From Pectobacterium araliae (GTDB lineage: Bacteria > Pseudomonadota > Gammaproteobacteria > Enterobacterales > Enterobacteriaceae): a stretch of 64,000 nucleotides of DNA. The DNA lies in contig NZ_AP028908.1 of NCBI RefSeq assembly GCF_037076465.1, positions 3,038,001 through 3,102,000 on the forward strand, written 5' to 3'. The translations under genes were made by a program, and so were the position numbers. The notes beneath the pieces were generated by a model. It was not told the DNA's origin and did not search any database. It saw nothing but the letters and a program-made list of their open reading frames with translations. Positions 46,259 to 57,268 of the stretch are shown in pieces (position 1 is the first letter of the stretch; the number at the start of each line of letters is the position of its first letter).

Positions 46259-48423
46259 GCGTTTTCTCCTTCATCACGGTAACGTTGGCGCAAACGCTGC
46301 CGGATAGTTTCAGCCAGCGTATTCACGATGAATGTGAATACAAACAGCGTGAGTGCCGTTAAAAACAGCACCCGATAGTGGCCGCTGTTCGTTACGGCTT
46401 CCGGCATTTCAATAGCAATATTCGCTGCCAGCGAACGTAAGCCCTGAAGCAGACTTTCATCCATAATCGGGGTATTGCCCGTCGCCATCAGTACGATCAT
46501 GGTTTCCCCCACGGCGCGACCAAAACTTAACATCAGCGCGGCAAAAATTCCGGCGCTGGCGGACGGCAATACAACGCGCCACAAGGTTTGCCACGCTGTC
46601 GCACCCAGTGCTAACGATCCCTGACTTAAACGCGTCGGCACGCTGAAAAGAGCATCTTCTGCCAGCGAAAAAATCAACGGAATCAACGCAAAACCAAGGG
46701 CAACGCCCGCCACCAGCGTATTACGTTGAGCAAAATCGTCACCCAACCATTGGTACAGCGGCTGCCCCAGTAGCGCTATTTCGATATGTGGTGCGACCCA
46801 GCAGCCAACCACGAATGTTAATAAAATGGCGGGAATGAGAAATAGCACGTCCCAGCCCACAGGGAAACGGGTACGCCAGCGTGTCGGCAGGCACTCAATT
46901 AACCAGCCGCAGCCGAGCACGGCCAGTATCCATAACACCGGCATGACCAGAATAGCGGACAAATACGTCGCAAAGTGCGGTGCCAACCAGATGGCCGCAA
47001 TCAGGCCGACGACGACTGTCGGCAGTGCGCCCATGATCTCCAGCGTGGGTTTAATCCAGCGTCGTAGTGTCGGCGACATAAAGCAGGCGGTATAAATCGC
47101 GGCGGATAGTGCCAGCGGCGTGGCAAACAACATGGCATAAATCGCCGCTTTCATGGTGCCCAGCATCAGCGGCATCATGCTGAATTTTGCCTGATAGCTG
47201 TCATCCGCAGACGTGGATTGCCAGATATAAGCCGGTTCCGGGTAGTTCTCATACCACAGCTTTTGCCACAGCCCGCGCCAGCCAATATCGGGATACGGAT
47301 TATCAACCTGATAGCGATGCCAACCCTGTGCCGTTTCAATCAGCAGGGCAGAACCTCGCGGCGAAAATGCCATCCCCAACGCTTGAGTGGGTAATATCTG
47401 CGTCAGCAGCGCATGCGATTGTTTACTGGCAAACAGCGACAGTTCTCCCTGAGCGTTCAACGTGGCAAAAACCCGCCGCTGCGCTTCCGTTGCCAGCAGT
47501 ACCGACGCCCCTGTAACGTGCGGAAACTGACGCGTTTCCGTCAATCTGGCGCCCTTTTCACTTGGGACGTCAAACCATTGGCTAATTCGCCCGTCAGCGG
47601 CCTGCACCAACAATGAGCGCCCGCCGGACAACAACGCCAGATGCAGGGGTTCCGCCAGTTGCAATTGCCGTTCTTCCCGCAGCGTCAGTGCATTCGTATC
47701 CACCTGCCACAATGTTAATGTGTTGCCGCTGAGCAAATACACTTGCTGTCCGTCTGGCGTCAGCAGTAGTTGGCTGATTGTACCGGTTGGAAGCGGAATA
47801 GGTGCCCGTTTCCGCACGCCGTTTTCATCAATATTGGCAATAATCAGCGCATTTTCCTGCCCAATCGCAGCGACAACAACCTGTTTTTCACCTACAGCCG
47901 CTATCGCCAAATGACGCAACGGCTGTACGGGTAGCCCAAGAGAATACGTCTGTTCACCCAGCGGATACACCCAGGCAGGAGGACGGTTTTCCGTCCGCGA
48001 CAATGCAGGCTGAACAAAAAGCAAACGGCCATCAGGTTGGCTCAAGGCATAAATCTGTCGCTCGCCCTGACTTTGCGCCAACAAGCTCAGCGCAGGAACC
48101 AGTTGAATACGCAACATAGGCTGATTTTCTGCAAACGGAATAAATTCGCCATACCCCTGAGCGTCGATACGAAACCCGATTTGCCCATTATCACTGAGCC
48201 CCAGTGCCAGCGACGGTTCCGCACTGTGGCGTTGAACCGTTTTTTGCCCGTTGACCGAAGGGGAAAGGAACAGTGGGATCACCACGTATAGTAGATAGAA
48301 GAAGATTAACAACAGCATAGCTAACACCAGCAGCCCGCTGCCCGCAACAATGCGGTGAACCAAACGATCTACCCACGCTCGTCGGCGATCTCGATACTGT
48401 AATGTGCTGCCTGCTTTGACCAT
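46255..48423 (-). CDS. pstC: Phosphate ABC transporter permease PstC, long form
   Basis: A 722-residue permease. A membrane segment near residue 40 is followed by a large periplasmic domain of about 330 residues with propeller-like repeats (LLLTPDGQQVYLLSGNTLTL), then the six-segment permease domain (ALGATAWQTLWRVVLPSASA). Such long PstC/PstA pairs exist in other gammaproteobacteria. The start at 48423 gives a short cytoplasmic N-terminus; the frame runs on to 48501. No pstS is present. Divergent from ppk. Confidence 0.87.
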   Translation of the reverse strand: MVKAGSTLQYRDRRRAWVDRLVHRIVAGSGLLVLAMLLLIFFYLLYVVIPLFLSPSVNGQKTVQRHSAEPSLALGLSDNGQIGFRIDAQGYGEFIPFAENQPMLRIQLVPALSLLAQSQGERQIYALSQPDGRLLFVQPALSRTENRPPAWVYPLGEQTYSLGLPVQPLRHLAIAAVGEKQVVVAAIGQENALIIANIDENGVRKRAPIPLPTGTISQLLLTPDGQQVYLLSGNTLTLWQVDTNALTLREERQLQLAEPLHLALLSGGRSLLVQAADGRISQWFDVPSEKGARLTETRQFPHVTGASVLLATEAQRRVFATLNAQGELSLFASKQSHALLTQILPTQALGMAFSPRGSALLIETAQGWHRYQVDNPYPDIGWRGLWQKLWYENYPEPAYIWQSTSADDSYQAKFSMMPLMLGTMKAAIYAMLFATPLALSAAIYTACFMSPTLRRWIKPTLEIMGALPTVVVGLIAAIWLAPHFATYLSAILVMPVLWILAVLGCGWLIECLPTRWRTRFPVGWDVLFLIPAILLTFVVGCWVAPHIEIALLGQPLYQWLGDDFAQRNTLVAGVALGFALIPLIFSLAEDALFSVPTRLSQGSLALGATAWQTLWRVVLPSASAGIFAALMLSFGRAVGETMIVLMATGNTPIMDESLLQGLRSLAANIAIEMPEAVTNSGHYRVLFLTALTLFVFTFIVNTLAETIRQRLRQRYRDEGENA

Positions 48424-48639
48424 TATTCTCGCCGTTAAAATGAAGCCGCAGAGTCGTGTTGCTAACGTATTGCGGGTAGCATATGTTGCCTTTACGCCCA
48501 TAATATGACAATGGTAAGTCTGTCTATGAATTAGATTTTATCGTCATCAACACGCCATAATGTTGTTGTACCCTATCTCCACACAGGAAGGGTATGAATA
48601 TTGGATGAACCTTCAGTACATGAGTTGAGCGGAGTGACA

Positions 48640-50712
48640 ATGGGTCAGGACAAACTCTATATAGAGAAAGAATTAAGTTGGTTATCCTTTAATGAGCGAG
48701 TGCTTCAGGAAGCAGCAGATAAAAGCAATCCGTTAATCGAACGTATGCGCTTTCTTGGCATTTACTCCAGCAACCTTGATGAATTTTATAAAGTCCGTTT
48801 TGCCGATTTGAAAAGACGCATTCTGATTAACGAAGAACAAGGTCTGGACGGCAATCTACGGCATCTTTTAGGCAAAATTCAGGCGCGTGTACTCAAAACC
48901 GATCAGCTCTTTGACAGCTTGTATAACGAACTGCTATTGGAGATGGCGCGGAACCAGATTTTTCTGGTCAACGAGCGTCAGGTTTCACCGAATCAGCAGG
49001 AGTGGCTGAGGGACTACTTCCGGCAATATCTACGCCCGCACATCACGCCAATACTTATCTTTAACGAAACCAATCTGGTGGAGTTCCTGAAAGATAACTA
49101 CACCTATCTTGCCGTCGAAATTATTCGTGGCGATGAAATCAGTTATGCCCTGCTGGAAATTCCTTCGGATAAGATACCACGCTTCGTTAACCTGCCAGCG
49201 GAAGCGCCACGCCGTCGTAAGACCATGATCCTCATCGATAACATTCTGCGTTACTGTCTGGATGATATCTTCAAGGGCTTCTTTGATTACGATGCGCTGA
49301 ACGCGTATTCCATGAAGATGACGCGCGATGCGGAATACGATCTAGTGACGGAAATGGAATCCAGCCTGCTGGAGCTGATGTCCTCCAGTCTTAAGCAGCG
49401 CCTGACCGCCGAACCCGTGAGATTTGTGTATCAGCGCGATATGCCGGACGCCATGGTTGCGATGCTGCAAGAGAAACTGGGGATCTCTTCCTTTGACTCT
49501 GTTATACCCGGCGGGCGTTATCATAACTTCAAAGACTTTATTTCTTTCCCGAACGTCGGACGCGCCAATCTGGTCAACAAACCCTTGCCCCGCCTACGGC
49601 ACACTGGGTTCAACCATTTCCGCAATGGGTTTGATGCGATTCGTGAGCGTGATGTTCTACTTTATTATCCGTACCACACCTTCGAACATGTATTGGAACT
49701 GCTGCGACAAGCCTCCTTCGACCCCAATGTGTTGTCCATCAAAATCAACATTTACCGTGTCGCCAAAGACTCACGTATCATTACCTCAATGATCCATGCG
49801 GCGCACAACGGCAAGAAAGTGACGGTTGTTGTCGAGCTACAGGCACGCTTTGACGAAGAGGCAAATATCCATTGGGCGAAACGCCTGACGGAAGCTGGCG
49901 TGCACGTCATTTTCTCAGTGCCTGGGCTGAAGATTCACGCCAAACTGTTCCTGATTTCCCGCCGCGAAGGGGAAAATATCGTGCGTTATGCGCACATCGG
50001 CACCGGTAACTTCAACGAGAAAACCGCCCGCCTGTATACCGACTACTCGCTGCTGACCGCCGACGAACGCATTACCAACGAAGTCCGTCGCGTCTTCAAC
50101 TTCATTGAAAACCCTTACCGTCCGGTCAGCTTCGAGCACCTACTGGTATCACCACAAAACTCACGCGACAAGCTCTACCAATTGATCGATATCGAGATCG
50201 AAAATGCGCTGGCGAATCGTGATGCAGGCATTACGCTTAAGGTAAATAATCTGGTGGATAAAGGGCTGGCGGAAAGGCTGTATCAGGCCTCCTCGGCAGG
50301 TGTAAAAATTAATCTGCTGGTACGCGGCATGTGTTCATTAATTCCTAACTTGCCGGGGATCAGCGAAAATATTCAGGTCATCAGTATCCTTGACCGCTAT
50401 CTGGAACATGATCGGGTGTATGTCTTCAACAATGGCGGAGACAAAAAAGTCTACCTCTCTTCCGCAGACTGGATGACACGCAACATTGATTATCGCATTG
50501 AAGTGGCAGTGGAAATCCTTGATCCCATTTTGAAAAACCGCGTACTGGAAACGCTGGACATCCTGTTCAGCGACACGGTGAAGGCCCGCGTCATTGATAA
50601 AGAGTCGAGCAACCGCTATGTATCACGTGGCAACAAGCGTAAAGTACGCGCGCAAAATGCCATTTACGACTACATCAAGGCGCTGGAGCAACCTGGAGAT
50701 AAGCCTGAATAA
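48640..50712 (+). CDS. ppk: Polyphosphate kinase 1
   Basis: A 690-residue enzyme that makes long-chain polyphosphate from ATP. It begins [20 protein letters not shown] as in E. coli. The autophosphorylated His lies in [13 protein letters not shown] and the second key His in [14 protein letters not shown] 48640 follows GGAG; a TTG at 48601 lacks support. The stop overlaps the ppx start (TAATG). Confidence 0.97.
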   Translation: MGQDKLYIEKELSWLSFNERVLQEAADKSNPLIERMRFLGIYSSNLDEFYKVRFADLKRRILINEEQGLDGNLRHLLGKIQARVLKTDQLFDSLYNELLLEMARNQIFLVNERQVSPNQQEWLRDYFRQYLRPHITPILIFNETNLVEFLKDNYTYLAVEIIRGDEISYALLEIPSDKIPRFVNLPAEAPRRRKTMILIDNILRYCLDDIFKGFFDYDALNAYSMKMTRDAEYDLVTEMESSLLELMSSSLKQRLTAEPVRFVYQRDMPDAMVAMLQEKLGISSFDSVIPGGRYHNFKDFISFPNVGRANLVNKPLPRLRHTGFNHFRNGFDAIRERDVLLYYPYHTFEHVLELLRQASFDPNVLSIKINIYRVAKDSRIITSMIHAAHNGKKVTVVVELQARFDEEANIHWAKRLTEAGVHVIFSVPGLKIHAKLFLISRREGENIVRYAHIGTGNFNEKTARLYTDYSLLTADERITNEVRRVFNFIENPYRPVSFEHLLVSPQNSRDKLYQLIDIEIENALANRDAGITLKVNNLVDKGLAERLYQASSAGVKINLLVRGMCSLIPNLPGISENIQVISILDRYLEHDRVYVFNNGGDKKVYLSSADWMTRNIDYRIEVAVEILDPILKNRVLETLDILFSDTVKARVIDKESSNRYVSRGNKRKVRAQNAIYDYIKALEQPGDKPE

Positions 50713-52247
50713 TGCCGTTAACGAACAATGAAAAAACTGAGATGAAGCCACAAGAATTCGCGGCTATCGACCTGGGCTCCAATAGTTTTCACATGGTGAT
50801 CGCACGCGTGGTAAACGGTGCGCTTCAGGTGTTGGGGCGTTTAAAACAGCGGGTGCATCTGGCTGATGGGCTGGACAACAAAAATGTGCTCAGTGAAGAG
50901 GCGATTCAACGCGGCCTAAGCTGTCTGGCGCTGTTTGCTGAACGTTTGCAAGGCTTCCCCGTGGTGAACGTTTCTATCGTCGGAACGCACGCGCTGCGTC
51001 AGGCGATTAACGCACAGGAATTTTTGCGCCGTGCAGCAGATATCATCCCCTATCCGATCGAGATCATTTCCGGCCACGAAGAAGCCCGCCTGATTTTTAT
51101 GGGCGTGGAGCATACACAGCCGGAAAAAGGCCGCAAGCTGGTCATTGATATCGGTGGAGGTTCCACGGAGCTGGTTATCGGCGAAGATTTCGAGCCGATG
51201 CTGGTGGAAAGCCGACGTATGGGGTGTGTCAGCTTTGCCCAGCAATTTTTCCCCAATGGTGAAATTAGCGAAGCCAACTTCAAGCGCGCACGACTGGCGG
51301 CGGCACAAAAGCTGGAGACCCTGTCCTGGGAATACCGCATTTATGGATGGAAATTCGCCCTTGGTGCGTCTGGAACGATCAAAGCCACGCATGAAATTCT
51401 GGTGGAAATGGGAGAAAAAGACGGCCTGATTACCCCCGAGCGTCTGGAAATGCTCCGCACGCAGATCTTGCAGTTTAAGCACTTCAAAGCGCTGAGCCTA
51501 CCGGGACTATCCGAAGATCGGCAGTCGGTGCTGGTGCCCGGTCTGGCTATACTGAGTGGTATTTTTGATGCACTGGCGATCAAAGAACTGCGCTTATCCG
51601 ATGGTGCGCTGCGCGAAGGCGTGCTGTACGAAATGGAAGGCCGTTTCCGCCATCAGGATATCCGTATCCGTACCGCGCAGAGTCTGGCGACCCATTACAA
51701 TATCGACCGTGAGCAGGCGCGACGCGTGCGAGAAACCACGCAACAGCTTTATGCGCAATGGGCAGAGCAAAATTCTAATCTGGTGCATCCACAGCTTGAG
51801 GCCATCTTAAACTGGGCTTCTATGCTGCATGAGGTCGGATTAGGCATTAACCATAGCGGCATGCACCGTCATTCTGCTTACATTCTGCAAAATACCAACC
51901 TGCCCGGCTTCAATCAGGAACAGCAACTTGTGTTGGCGCTCATCGTGCGTCTACACCGTAAGGCTATTAAGCTGGAAGAATTGCCACGACTGAACTTGTT
52001 TAAAAAGAAACAATATTTGCCGCTAGTGCAGTTGCTGCGCCTTGCCACGCTGTTAAACAACCAGCGGCAGGCAACGACCACTCCGGAATCATTGCGATTA
52101 CATACCGATGACAATTACTGGACGCTCACCTTCCCGTACGACTTTTTTACCAATAACACGCTGATACAGCTCGATCTGGAGCGCGAACAGGAATATTGGC
52201 AAGACGTCACCGGCTGGAAGCTGATGATTGAGGAAGAGAAAGCCTGA
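50712..52247 (+). CDS. ppx: Exopolyphosphatase
   Basis: A 511-residue enzyme that cleaves phosphate from polyphosphate ends. [19 protein letters not shown] and [15 protein letters not shown] are the two phosphate-binding loops of the Ppx/GppA family; an HD-like C-terminal domain includes [19 protein letters not shown]. Coupled to ppk through TAATG, as in E. coli. Confidence 0.97.
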   Translation: MPLTNNEKTEMKPQEFAAIDLGSNSFHMVIARVVNGALQVLGRLKQRVHLADGLDNKNVLSEEAIQRGLSCLALFAERLQGFPVVNVSIVGTHALRQAINAQEFLRRAADIIPYPIEIISGHEEARLIFMGVEHTQPEKGRKLVIDIGGGSTELVIGEDFEPMLVESRRMGCVSFAQQFFPNGEISEANFKRARLAAAQKLETLSWEYRIYGWKFALGASGTIKATHEILVEMGEKDGLITPERLEMLRTQILQFKHFKALSLPGLSEDRQSVLVPGLAILSGIFDALAIKELRLSDGALREGVLYEMEGRFRHQDIRIRTAQSLATHYNIDREQARRVRETTQQLYAQWAEQNSNLVHPQLEAILNWASMLHEVGLGINHSGMHRHSAYILQNTNLPGFNQEQQLVLALIVRLHRKAIKLEELPRLNLFKKKQYLPLVQLLRLATLLNNQRQATTTPESLRLHTDDNYWTLTFPYDFFTNNTLIQLDLEREQEYWQDVTGWKLMIEEEKA

Positions 52248-52478
52248 TTACCGAAAGTGTTGTGCAAGAAATGTGGCACACGTCGGACACTATAATAAAG
52301 CCAAATTGCACCACCGCGTTGGCGGGTTCACGCTGGTTAACATAAAGTTAACCAGAATGGGGCCGATACCATATTGATGGCTGGTGAGAATGTTCACCAA
52401 CATCGTGCAACCTCGGTGGAAAGGCGCGCTTCCTTTCCATACCGGATAGTAATCCAACTCAACGTTAAGGAGAGTGAA

Positions 52479-52667
52479 ATGGATGTATCACAGATTGCAT
52501 CACTCGCGACCGACCTCAGCAACCTGCGTACCAGCAGTGAGGCCAGTACGCTTGTGATGAAGAAAGCGCTCGACAGCCAAGAGGCTGTTGCTTTAGGTAT
52601 TTTGCAAGCATTACCCCCGCTGCCAGCAAACCCGGCGATTGGGCGTAACGTTAATACCACGGCGTAA
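52479..52667 (+). CDS. yjfB: Small protein, YjfB-type
   Basis: A 62-residue protein (MDVSQIASLATDLSNLRTSS, end NPAIGRNVNTTA). The family is annotated as a putative motility protein, role unproven. ATG 52479 follows AAGGAG. A terminator follows directly. Confidence 0.8.
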   Translation: MDVSQIASLATDLSNLRTSSEASTLVMKKALDSQEAVALGILQALPPLPANPAIGRNVNTTA

Positions 52668-52683
52668 TTCCGCCGTACTACAC

Positions 52684-52714
52684 AACCCGCTTATCCGTTT
52701 TGAGCGGGTTTTTT
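52684..52714 (+). terminator. Terminator after yjfB
   Basis: AACCCGCT (52684-52691) and AGCGGGTT (52703-52710) with a following run of T residues. Confidence 0.9.
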
Positions 52715-52898
52715 ATACCATCGCCCCTACCCTCACTCACTTTCCTCTCAGTGCTCGTTCCTAAAACCCATCCTTGCACTGAACGTGCGGAAACCCGTTC
52801 GGCCCTCACCTTTTTCACTGCGGCAGATTGACCTCGGCCATCGCTTGTGCCTAAATAAACAACAGCGAATGTTCGCTTTCACAAAGGATTTACTGGTA

Positions 52899-53114
52899 AT
52901 GTCCACGCTTACCCACAAACGACGATTATCGATACGCCCGCGACGAAGTGGTTCTCGGATCGCCCGTGCCGTTTTGCTCATCAGCTTCATTATTCTTTTA
53001 GGTCGTTTTGCTTACTCCACTGTTACCGCGTTTGCCCACCATCAAGATAAGCAGCAGCAACGTGCTGAACAATTACTGCTTCCTACCAACGTACTCGTCA
53101 ATCAGAAAGAATAG
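52899..53114 (+). CDS. yfgG: YfgG/DUF2633-type small membrane protein
   Basis: A 71-residue protein: a basic N-terminus (STLTHKRRLSIRPRRSGSRI), one membrane segment (ARAVLLISFIILLGRFAYST) and a polar tail. It resembles the DUF2633 family, which includes E. coli YfgG next to ppx. ATG 52899 follows AAAGGA. The position after ppk-ppx agrees. Confidence 0.75.
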   Translation: MSTLTHKRRLSIRPRRSGSRIARAVLLISFIILLGRFAYSTVTAFAHHQDKQQQRAEQLLLPTNVLVNQKE

Positions 53115-53297
53115 CGCTTAACCAATCCGTTCCTTATATTCTGCTTTTCCTCGTCAGGCTTTATTGCCTTTGCATTTTTGTGCCCGTTATTCGCGCCTGC
53201 ACATGTTGCCCATTCCGCTTATGTCGCACAAATAAAAAAAACGGCAGCGCGAATCTTCGCAGCCACCGTTTTCATCAATCAATCATGTAAGCCAGGC

Positions 53298-53723
53298 TTA
53301 GACGATAGTCAGGGTCACATCGATGTTACCACGCGTTGCATTGGAATACGGGCAAACGATATGAGCTTTCTGCACCAGATCTTCAGCCACGGCACGATCC
53401 AAGCCTGGCAGGGAAATTTTCAGTTCAACTTCAATACCAAATCCGGTTGGGATGGCACCGATACCTACGCTACCGTTCACCGTGGTATCAGCCGGTACGG
53501 CGATTTTCTCACGCGCACCGACAAATTTCATTGCACCAAGAAAACAGGCAGAATAGCCAGCCGCAAACAGCTGCTCTGGGTTCGTCCCCTCACCGCCTGC
53601 GCCGCCCAGTTGACGTGGCGTCGTCAATTTAATATCAACCGCGTTGTCAGAAGATACCGCACGACCATCACGACCACCCGTGGCTTGAGCATGAGCAACG
53701 TATAATACTTTTTCAATAGACAT
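53298..53723 (-). CDS. ohr: Organic hydroperoxide resistance protein Ohr
   Basis: A 141-residue OsmC/Ohr-family peroxidase. The two catalytic Cys lie in [12 protein letters not shown] and [12 protein letters not shown]. It reduces organic and lipid hydroperoxides. ATG 53723 follows TGGAG. The same 22-bp palindromic operator type stands before it and before ohrR. Confidence 0.95.
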   Translation of the reverse strand: MSIEKVLYVAHAQATGGRDGRAVSSDNAVDIKLTTPRQLGGAGGEGTNPEQLFAAGYSACFLGAMKFVGAREKIAVPADTTVNGSVGIGAIPTGFGIEVELKISLPGLDRAVAEDLVQKAHIVCPYSNATRGNIDVTLTIV

Positions 53724-53786
53724 AATGTGACTCCAGGTCATTAAGGAATTAGGGATGCTGCTGTTATTTCATTTACATAGCGGAAA

Positions 53787-53808
53787 ACTAAATCGCACAC
53801 TACTTAAT
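53787..53808. promoter_or_regulatory. Putative OhrR operator before ohr
   Basis: ACTAAATCGC...CTACTTAAT matches the reverse complement of the 22-bp palindrome before ohrR at 17 of 22 positions. It lies 64 bases upstream of the ohr start. Confidence 0.7.
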
Positions 53809-53882
53809 TGCGTAAAAATAAATGACTTAAAAACATGATGCTATATAACAAATCTTACAATGTGCATAGAACAGGCGCGTGT

Positions 53883-54320
53883 TTAAAGATGTCCGATAAG
53901 GCTCTTACGCAGCATTTCCAGATCCATTTTGATCGTCTGTAACTGTTCGAGGTGACATTCCGTCGCACAAAACACGCTTTCAGGAACCGTTCGCGCCCGT
54001 TGCTGAAGAGCACGACCTGCTTCAGTTAAGCCGATCAGCACCTGACGCTCATCTTCCGTCCCCCGGTTACGCACCACCAGTCCTGCACTTTGTAAGCGCT
54101 TGAGCAATGGCGTTAGCGTAGCGGAATCCAAATACAGCCGCTCGCCCAGCTCAGATACCGTCAATCCATCACGCTCCCACAAAACCAGCATCACCAGATA
54201 TTGGGGATAAGTCAGATTTAGCTCAGACAGTAAACGACGATACAGCTTATTCATTGCCAAGTTGGCAGAATACAGTGCGAAGCACAGTTGTCCATCCAGT
54301 TTGTAAGCGTTGTCGTTCAT
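53883..54320 (-). CDS. ohrR: MarR-family peroxide-sensing repressor OhrR
   Basis: A 145-residue winged-helix repressor. The Cys in [19 protein letters not shown] is the conserved sensor Cys; [20 protein letters not shown] and [20 protein letters not shown] form the DNA-binding domain. Oxidation by organic peroxides would free the ohr promoter. ATG 54320; two residues more are possible from 54332. Same direction as ohr, separate promoter. Confidence 0.93.
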   Translation of the reverse strand: MNDNAYKLDGQLCFALYSANLAMNKLYRRLLSELNLTYPQYLVMLVLWERDGLTVSELGERLYLDSATLTPLLKRLQSAGLVVRNRGTEDERQVLIGLTEAGRALQQRARTVPESVFCATECHLEQLQTIKMDLEMLRKSLIGHL

Positions 54321-54375
54321 GGTCTCTACCATCGGTATCTGTTACGTTTCTGGGACTGAATTTATATTGCTCAAC

Positions 54376-54397
54376 ATTAAATAGCAAGCGATTTAAT
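54376..54397. promoter_or_regulatory. Putative OhrR operator before ohrR
   Basis: A 22-bp palindrome with arms ATTAAAT and ATTTAAT and inner GC pairs (18 of 22 bases symmetric). It lies 56 bases before the ohrR start; a related copy stands before ohr, implying autoregulation. Confidence 0.75.
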
Positions 54398-54552
54398 ATC
54401 ACATAAAATAAAAATCATCCTGAAAAACACGTTATCCCAGTATCAGTTCGTTTTCCAGACGGCGATTCGACAGTAATCCTATTCTTAATCTACTGATTTT
54501 GCGCTACGTTTAATAAAACATGGATAAAAAAACAGACCGAGCATAAAACATT

Positions 54553-56031
54553 ATGTCGAGTGTAAAAAAACTTACCGACCTCCGGCGCCGTATCTCCCTT
54601 CTGCTCCTAGAAAATAAAGCGCTGGTTGAAGACATCATCAATCGACAACCCCAGACCACAGAACATAACCAAACCACGTTAAGCGACAAAACAGTATCAA
54701 GTCACAAAGTCAGGCTACGTGAGAAAAGTATCCTGCTCGATCAAACCGCAGAAATCAGCGAACTGATCGTCAATCTACATGCTGCTGACCTGGCTGATTT
54801 GTTGGAATCGTTACCACAGGATGAACGTCTGGCGCTCTGGCGGCTTATCCCTATCGCAAAGCGCGGCCACGTTTTGATTGAGGCCTCAGACAGTATTTCC
54901 GACGATCTGATCGCCGATATGCAGGATAAGGACATTCTAAGAGCCGTACGGGTTCTGGATGTGGATGAACTGGCCCAGTTGTCTCGCCTCGTCCCCCGCC
55001 ATTTACTGGGGCGAATACTGACCTCGCTTGAACCGAAACAACGAGCACAGCTACGCGCCGCCATCAATTATGATGAAGATTGCCTCGGCCACATGATGGA
55101 CTTCAAACTCATCACCGTGCGTGCCGACGTCACGCTCGCGGCCGTACAGCGCTATCTGCGCTACCGCAAAACCATTCCTGAATCTACCGATAAGCTATTC
55201 GTGACCGATCGCAAAAACACGCTGATCGGTGAACTGTCGCTGGCAAGTATTTTGCTCCACTCACCTCATGCATTGGTGACTGACGTGATGGATGCTCAGC
55301 CGCTGAAATTTCAGCCTGAAGAGAAAGTCGAAGAGGCCGCCGGCGCCTTTGAGCGCTATAACTTAATCTCTAGCGCCGTCGTGGACAGCAAAGGCAAGCT
55401 AATGGGACGCCTGACGATTGAAGATATTGTCGATGTCGTGAACCGGGAAAGTGACAGTAACCTGCGGCGTTCTGGCGGGTTAACCCCTTCTGAAGATGTC
55501 TACGCGCCCGTGTATAAATCGTTCCGCAATCGCTGGGCGTGGCTGGCTATCAACCTGTGTACGGCGCTCATTGCCTCGCGGGTTATCGGGCTGTTTGAGC
55601 ACACATTATCTCATTTGGTGGCGCTCGCAACGCTCATGCCGATTGTTGCCGGCATCGGTGGAAATACCGGTAACCAAACAATCACCATGATTGTACGCGC
55701 ACTGGCGCTGCATCAGCTTGAACACGGCAAGAAATCGTACCTGCTGCTTAAAGAATTAGGCGTTGCACTGGTGAACGGGGTGATTTGGGGCACGATCATG
55801 GGCGTAGTGACCTTCCTGCTCTATGGCAATCCCGCGATGGGTGGCGTGATGATGCTGGCAATCCTGCTGAATTTACTGCTCGCCGCGCTGATGGGGGTCG
55901 CGATTCCGCTGGTCATGATGAAGCTTGGACGCGATCCGGCCATCGGTTCCAGCGTGATGATTACGGCAATCACCGACACTGGCGGCTTCTTTATCTTCCT
56001 CGGGCTGGCAACGCTGTTCCTGCTGCCTTAA
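54553..56031 (+). CDS. mgtE: Magnesium transporter MgtE
   Basis: A 492-residue channel. The N-terminal helical domain (about 60-180; HAADLADLLESLPQDERLAL) and two CBS domains (about 185-310) sense magnesium. Five membrane segments follow, with the conserved PIVAGIGGNTGNQTITMIVR and a final TDTGGFFIFLGLATLFL. ATG 54553 has only weak ribosome-binding signals. No magnesium riboswitch seen in the 220 bases upstream. Confidence 0.94.
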   Translation: MSSVKKLTDLRRRISLLLLENKALVEDIINRQPQTTEHNQTTLSDKTVSSHKVRLREKSILLDQTAEISELIVNLHAADLADLLESLPQDERLALWRLIPIAKRGHVLIEASDSISDDLIADMQDKDILRAVRVLDVDELAQLSRLVPRHLLGRILTSLEPKQRAQLRAAINYDEDCLGHMMDFKLITVRADVTLAAVQRYLRYRKTIPESTDKLFVTDRKNTLIGELSLASILLHSPHALVTDVMDAQPLKFQPEEKVEEAAGAFERYNLISSAVVDSKGKLMGRLTIEDIVDVVNRESDSNLRRSGGLTPSEDVYAPVYKSFRNRWAWLAINLCTALIASRVIGLFEHTLSHLVALATLMPIVAGIGGNTGNQTITMIVRALALHQLEHGKKSYLLLKELGVALVNGVIWGTIMGVVTFLLYGNPAMGGVMMLAILLNLLLAALMGVAIPLVMMKLGRDPAIGSSVMITAITDTGGFFIFLGLATLFLLP

Positions 56032-56044
56032 GCATGTGAATGTA

Positions 56045-56072
56045 AAAAGGGCTTTACGCATAAAGCCCTTTT
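56045..56072. terminator. Bidirectional terminator between mgtE and galK
   Basis: AAAAGGGCTTTA (56045-56056) and TAAAGCCCTTTT (56061-56072): a perfect 12-bp stem with a 4-base loop. Confidence 0.92.
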
Positions 56073-56095
56073 CGCTTGCGATTACTGACCGAAAC

Positions 56096-57259
56096 TTAAC
56101 TCAACCGCCCCGCACCATCGGATGCCTGGCACAGATAGATTGACGGTTTGAGCCCGGTGCGCGCCGGATATTCACGTTCGATCACCTGTTTGACTTCATC
56201 AGTCAGCGCCGAGGGGATAAGGGCAACAATACAGCCGCCGAAACCGCCACCGGTCATGCGTACACCGCCCCGCTCACCGACATAGTTTTGAATCAGAGCC
56301 ACCAGGGTATCGATAGGCGGCACGGTAATTTCAAAATCGTCACGCATGGAGACATGCGATTCCGCCATCAGCGTAAACAAGCGGCGAGCATCCTGACGCG
56401 CCAGCGCATCGGCGGCTTCCAACGTGCGGCGATTCTCGGTAATGACGTGCCGCGCACGACGCACCGCCACGGGGTCCAGCCCCTCGATTCCCGCTTCAAA
56501 CTGTGGCAGCGAGACATCACGCAGGACTTTGACGTTAAAGTGACGCGCCGCCGCTTCACACTGCTGACGGCGCGTGTTGTATTCACTGTCCACCAGCCCA
56601 CGGCGCACATTGGAATTCACGATCAGGACGTCGACACCATCGAGCATACGCACAGATCGTCCTTCCAGAGAGCGGCAGTCGATCAGCATCGCCTGACCTT
56701 CACGCCCCTGAGCAGAAATAAACTGATCCATAATACCGCAGCTACAGCCGACAAAATGGTTTTCCGCCTGCTGGCCGTTTAACGCCACATCCAGCTGGCT
56801 GATATCCAGATTATTCAATTCTTTGAACGTCTGCCCGATCACCACTTCCAGCGAGGCCGACGAGCTTAGCCCGGCACCGGAAGGCACATTTCCAGAAACC
56901 ACCATATCCATACCGCTGAGCGGCAGGTCACGCGCCAGCAAGAACTTCACCGTTCCACGGATATAGTTGGCCCAGAGGTATTCCGGATGAGGTTCTATTT
57001 CTTTAGCAAGATCAAATTCATCCTGCTGATTATCATAGTCCACCGCCACTACCCGCACGATGCCATCCTGACGTACCGCCGCGCTGACGACCGTCTGGTA
57101 ATCGATAGCGCAAGGCAAAACAAAACCGTCGTTATAGTCGGTGTGTTCACCAATCAGGTTAACCCGGCCAGGAGCCTGAATAGCAGCATGCGGCGCATAG
57201 CCAAATAATCGGACAAAAACAGACTCGGTTAACTGACGTAGAGAATCAATACGGCTCAT
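56096..57259 (-). CDS. galK: Galactokinase
   Basis: A 387-residue GHMP kinase that phosphorylates galactose at C1. [19 protein letters not shown] and [14 protein letters not shown] are the sugar and ATP motifs; [15 protein letters not shown] is the third. It follows galT by 9 bases. galE and galM are not in this operon. Confidence 0.97.
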   Translation of the reverse strand: MSRIDSLRQLTESVFVRLFGYAPHAAIQAPGRVNLIGEHTDYNDGFVLPCAIDYQTVVSAAVRQDGIVRVVAVDYDNQQDEFDLAKEIEPHPEYLWANYIRGTVKFLLARDLPLSGMDMVVSGNVPSGAGLSSSASLEVVIGQTFKELNNLDISQLDVALNGQQAENHFVGCSCGIMDQFISAQGREGQAMLIDCRSLEGRSVRMLDGVDVLIVNSNVRRGLVDSEYNTRRQQCEAAARHFNVKVLRDVSLPQFEAGIEGLDPVAVRRARHVITENRRTLEAADALARQDARRLFTLMAESHVSMRDDFEITVPPIDTLVALIQNYVGERGGVRMTGGGFGGCIVALIPSALTDEVKQVIEREYPARTGLKPSIYLCQASDGAGRLS

Positions 57260-57268
57260 AAAATGACC

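Noticed and set aside
48424..48639. Pho box between pstC and ppk
   Set aside because: Only a single TGTCAT-like half-site; the second half at the right spacing is lacking.
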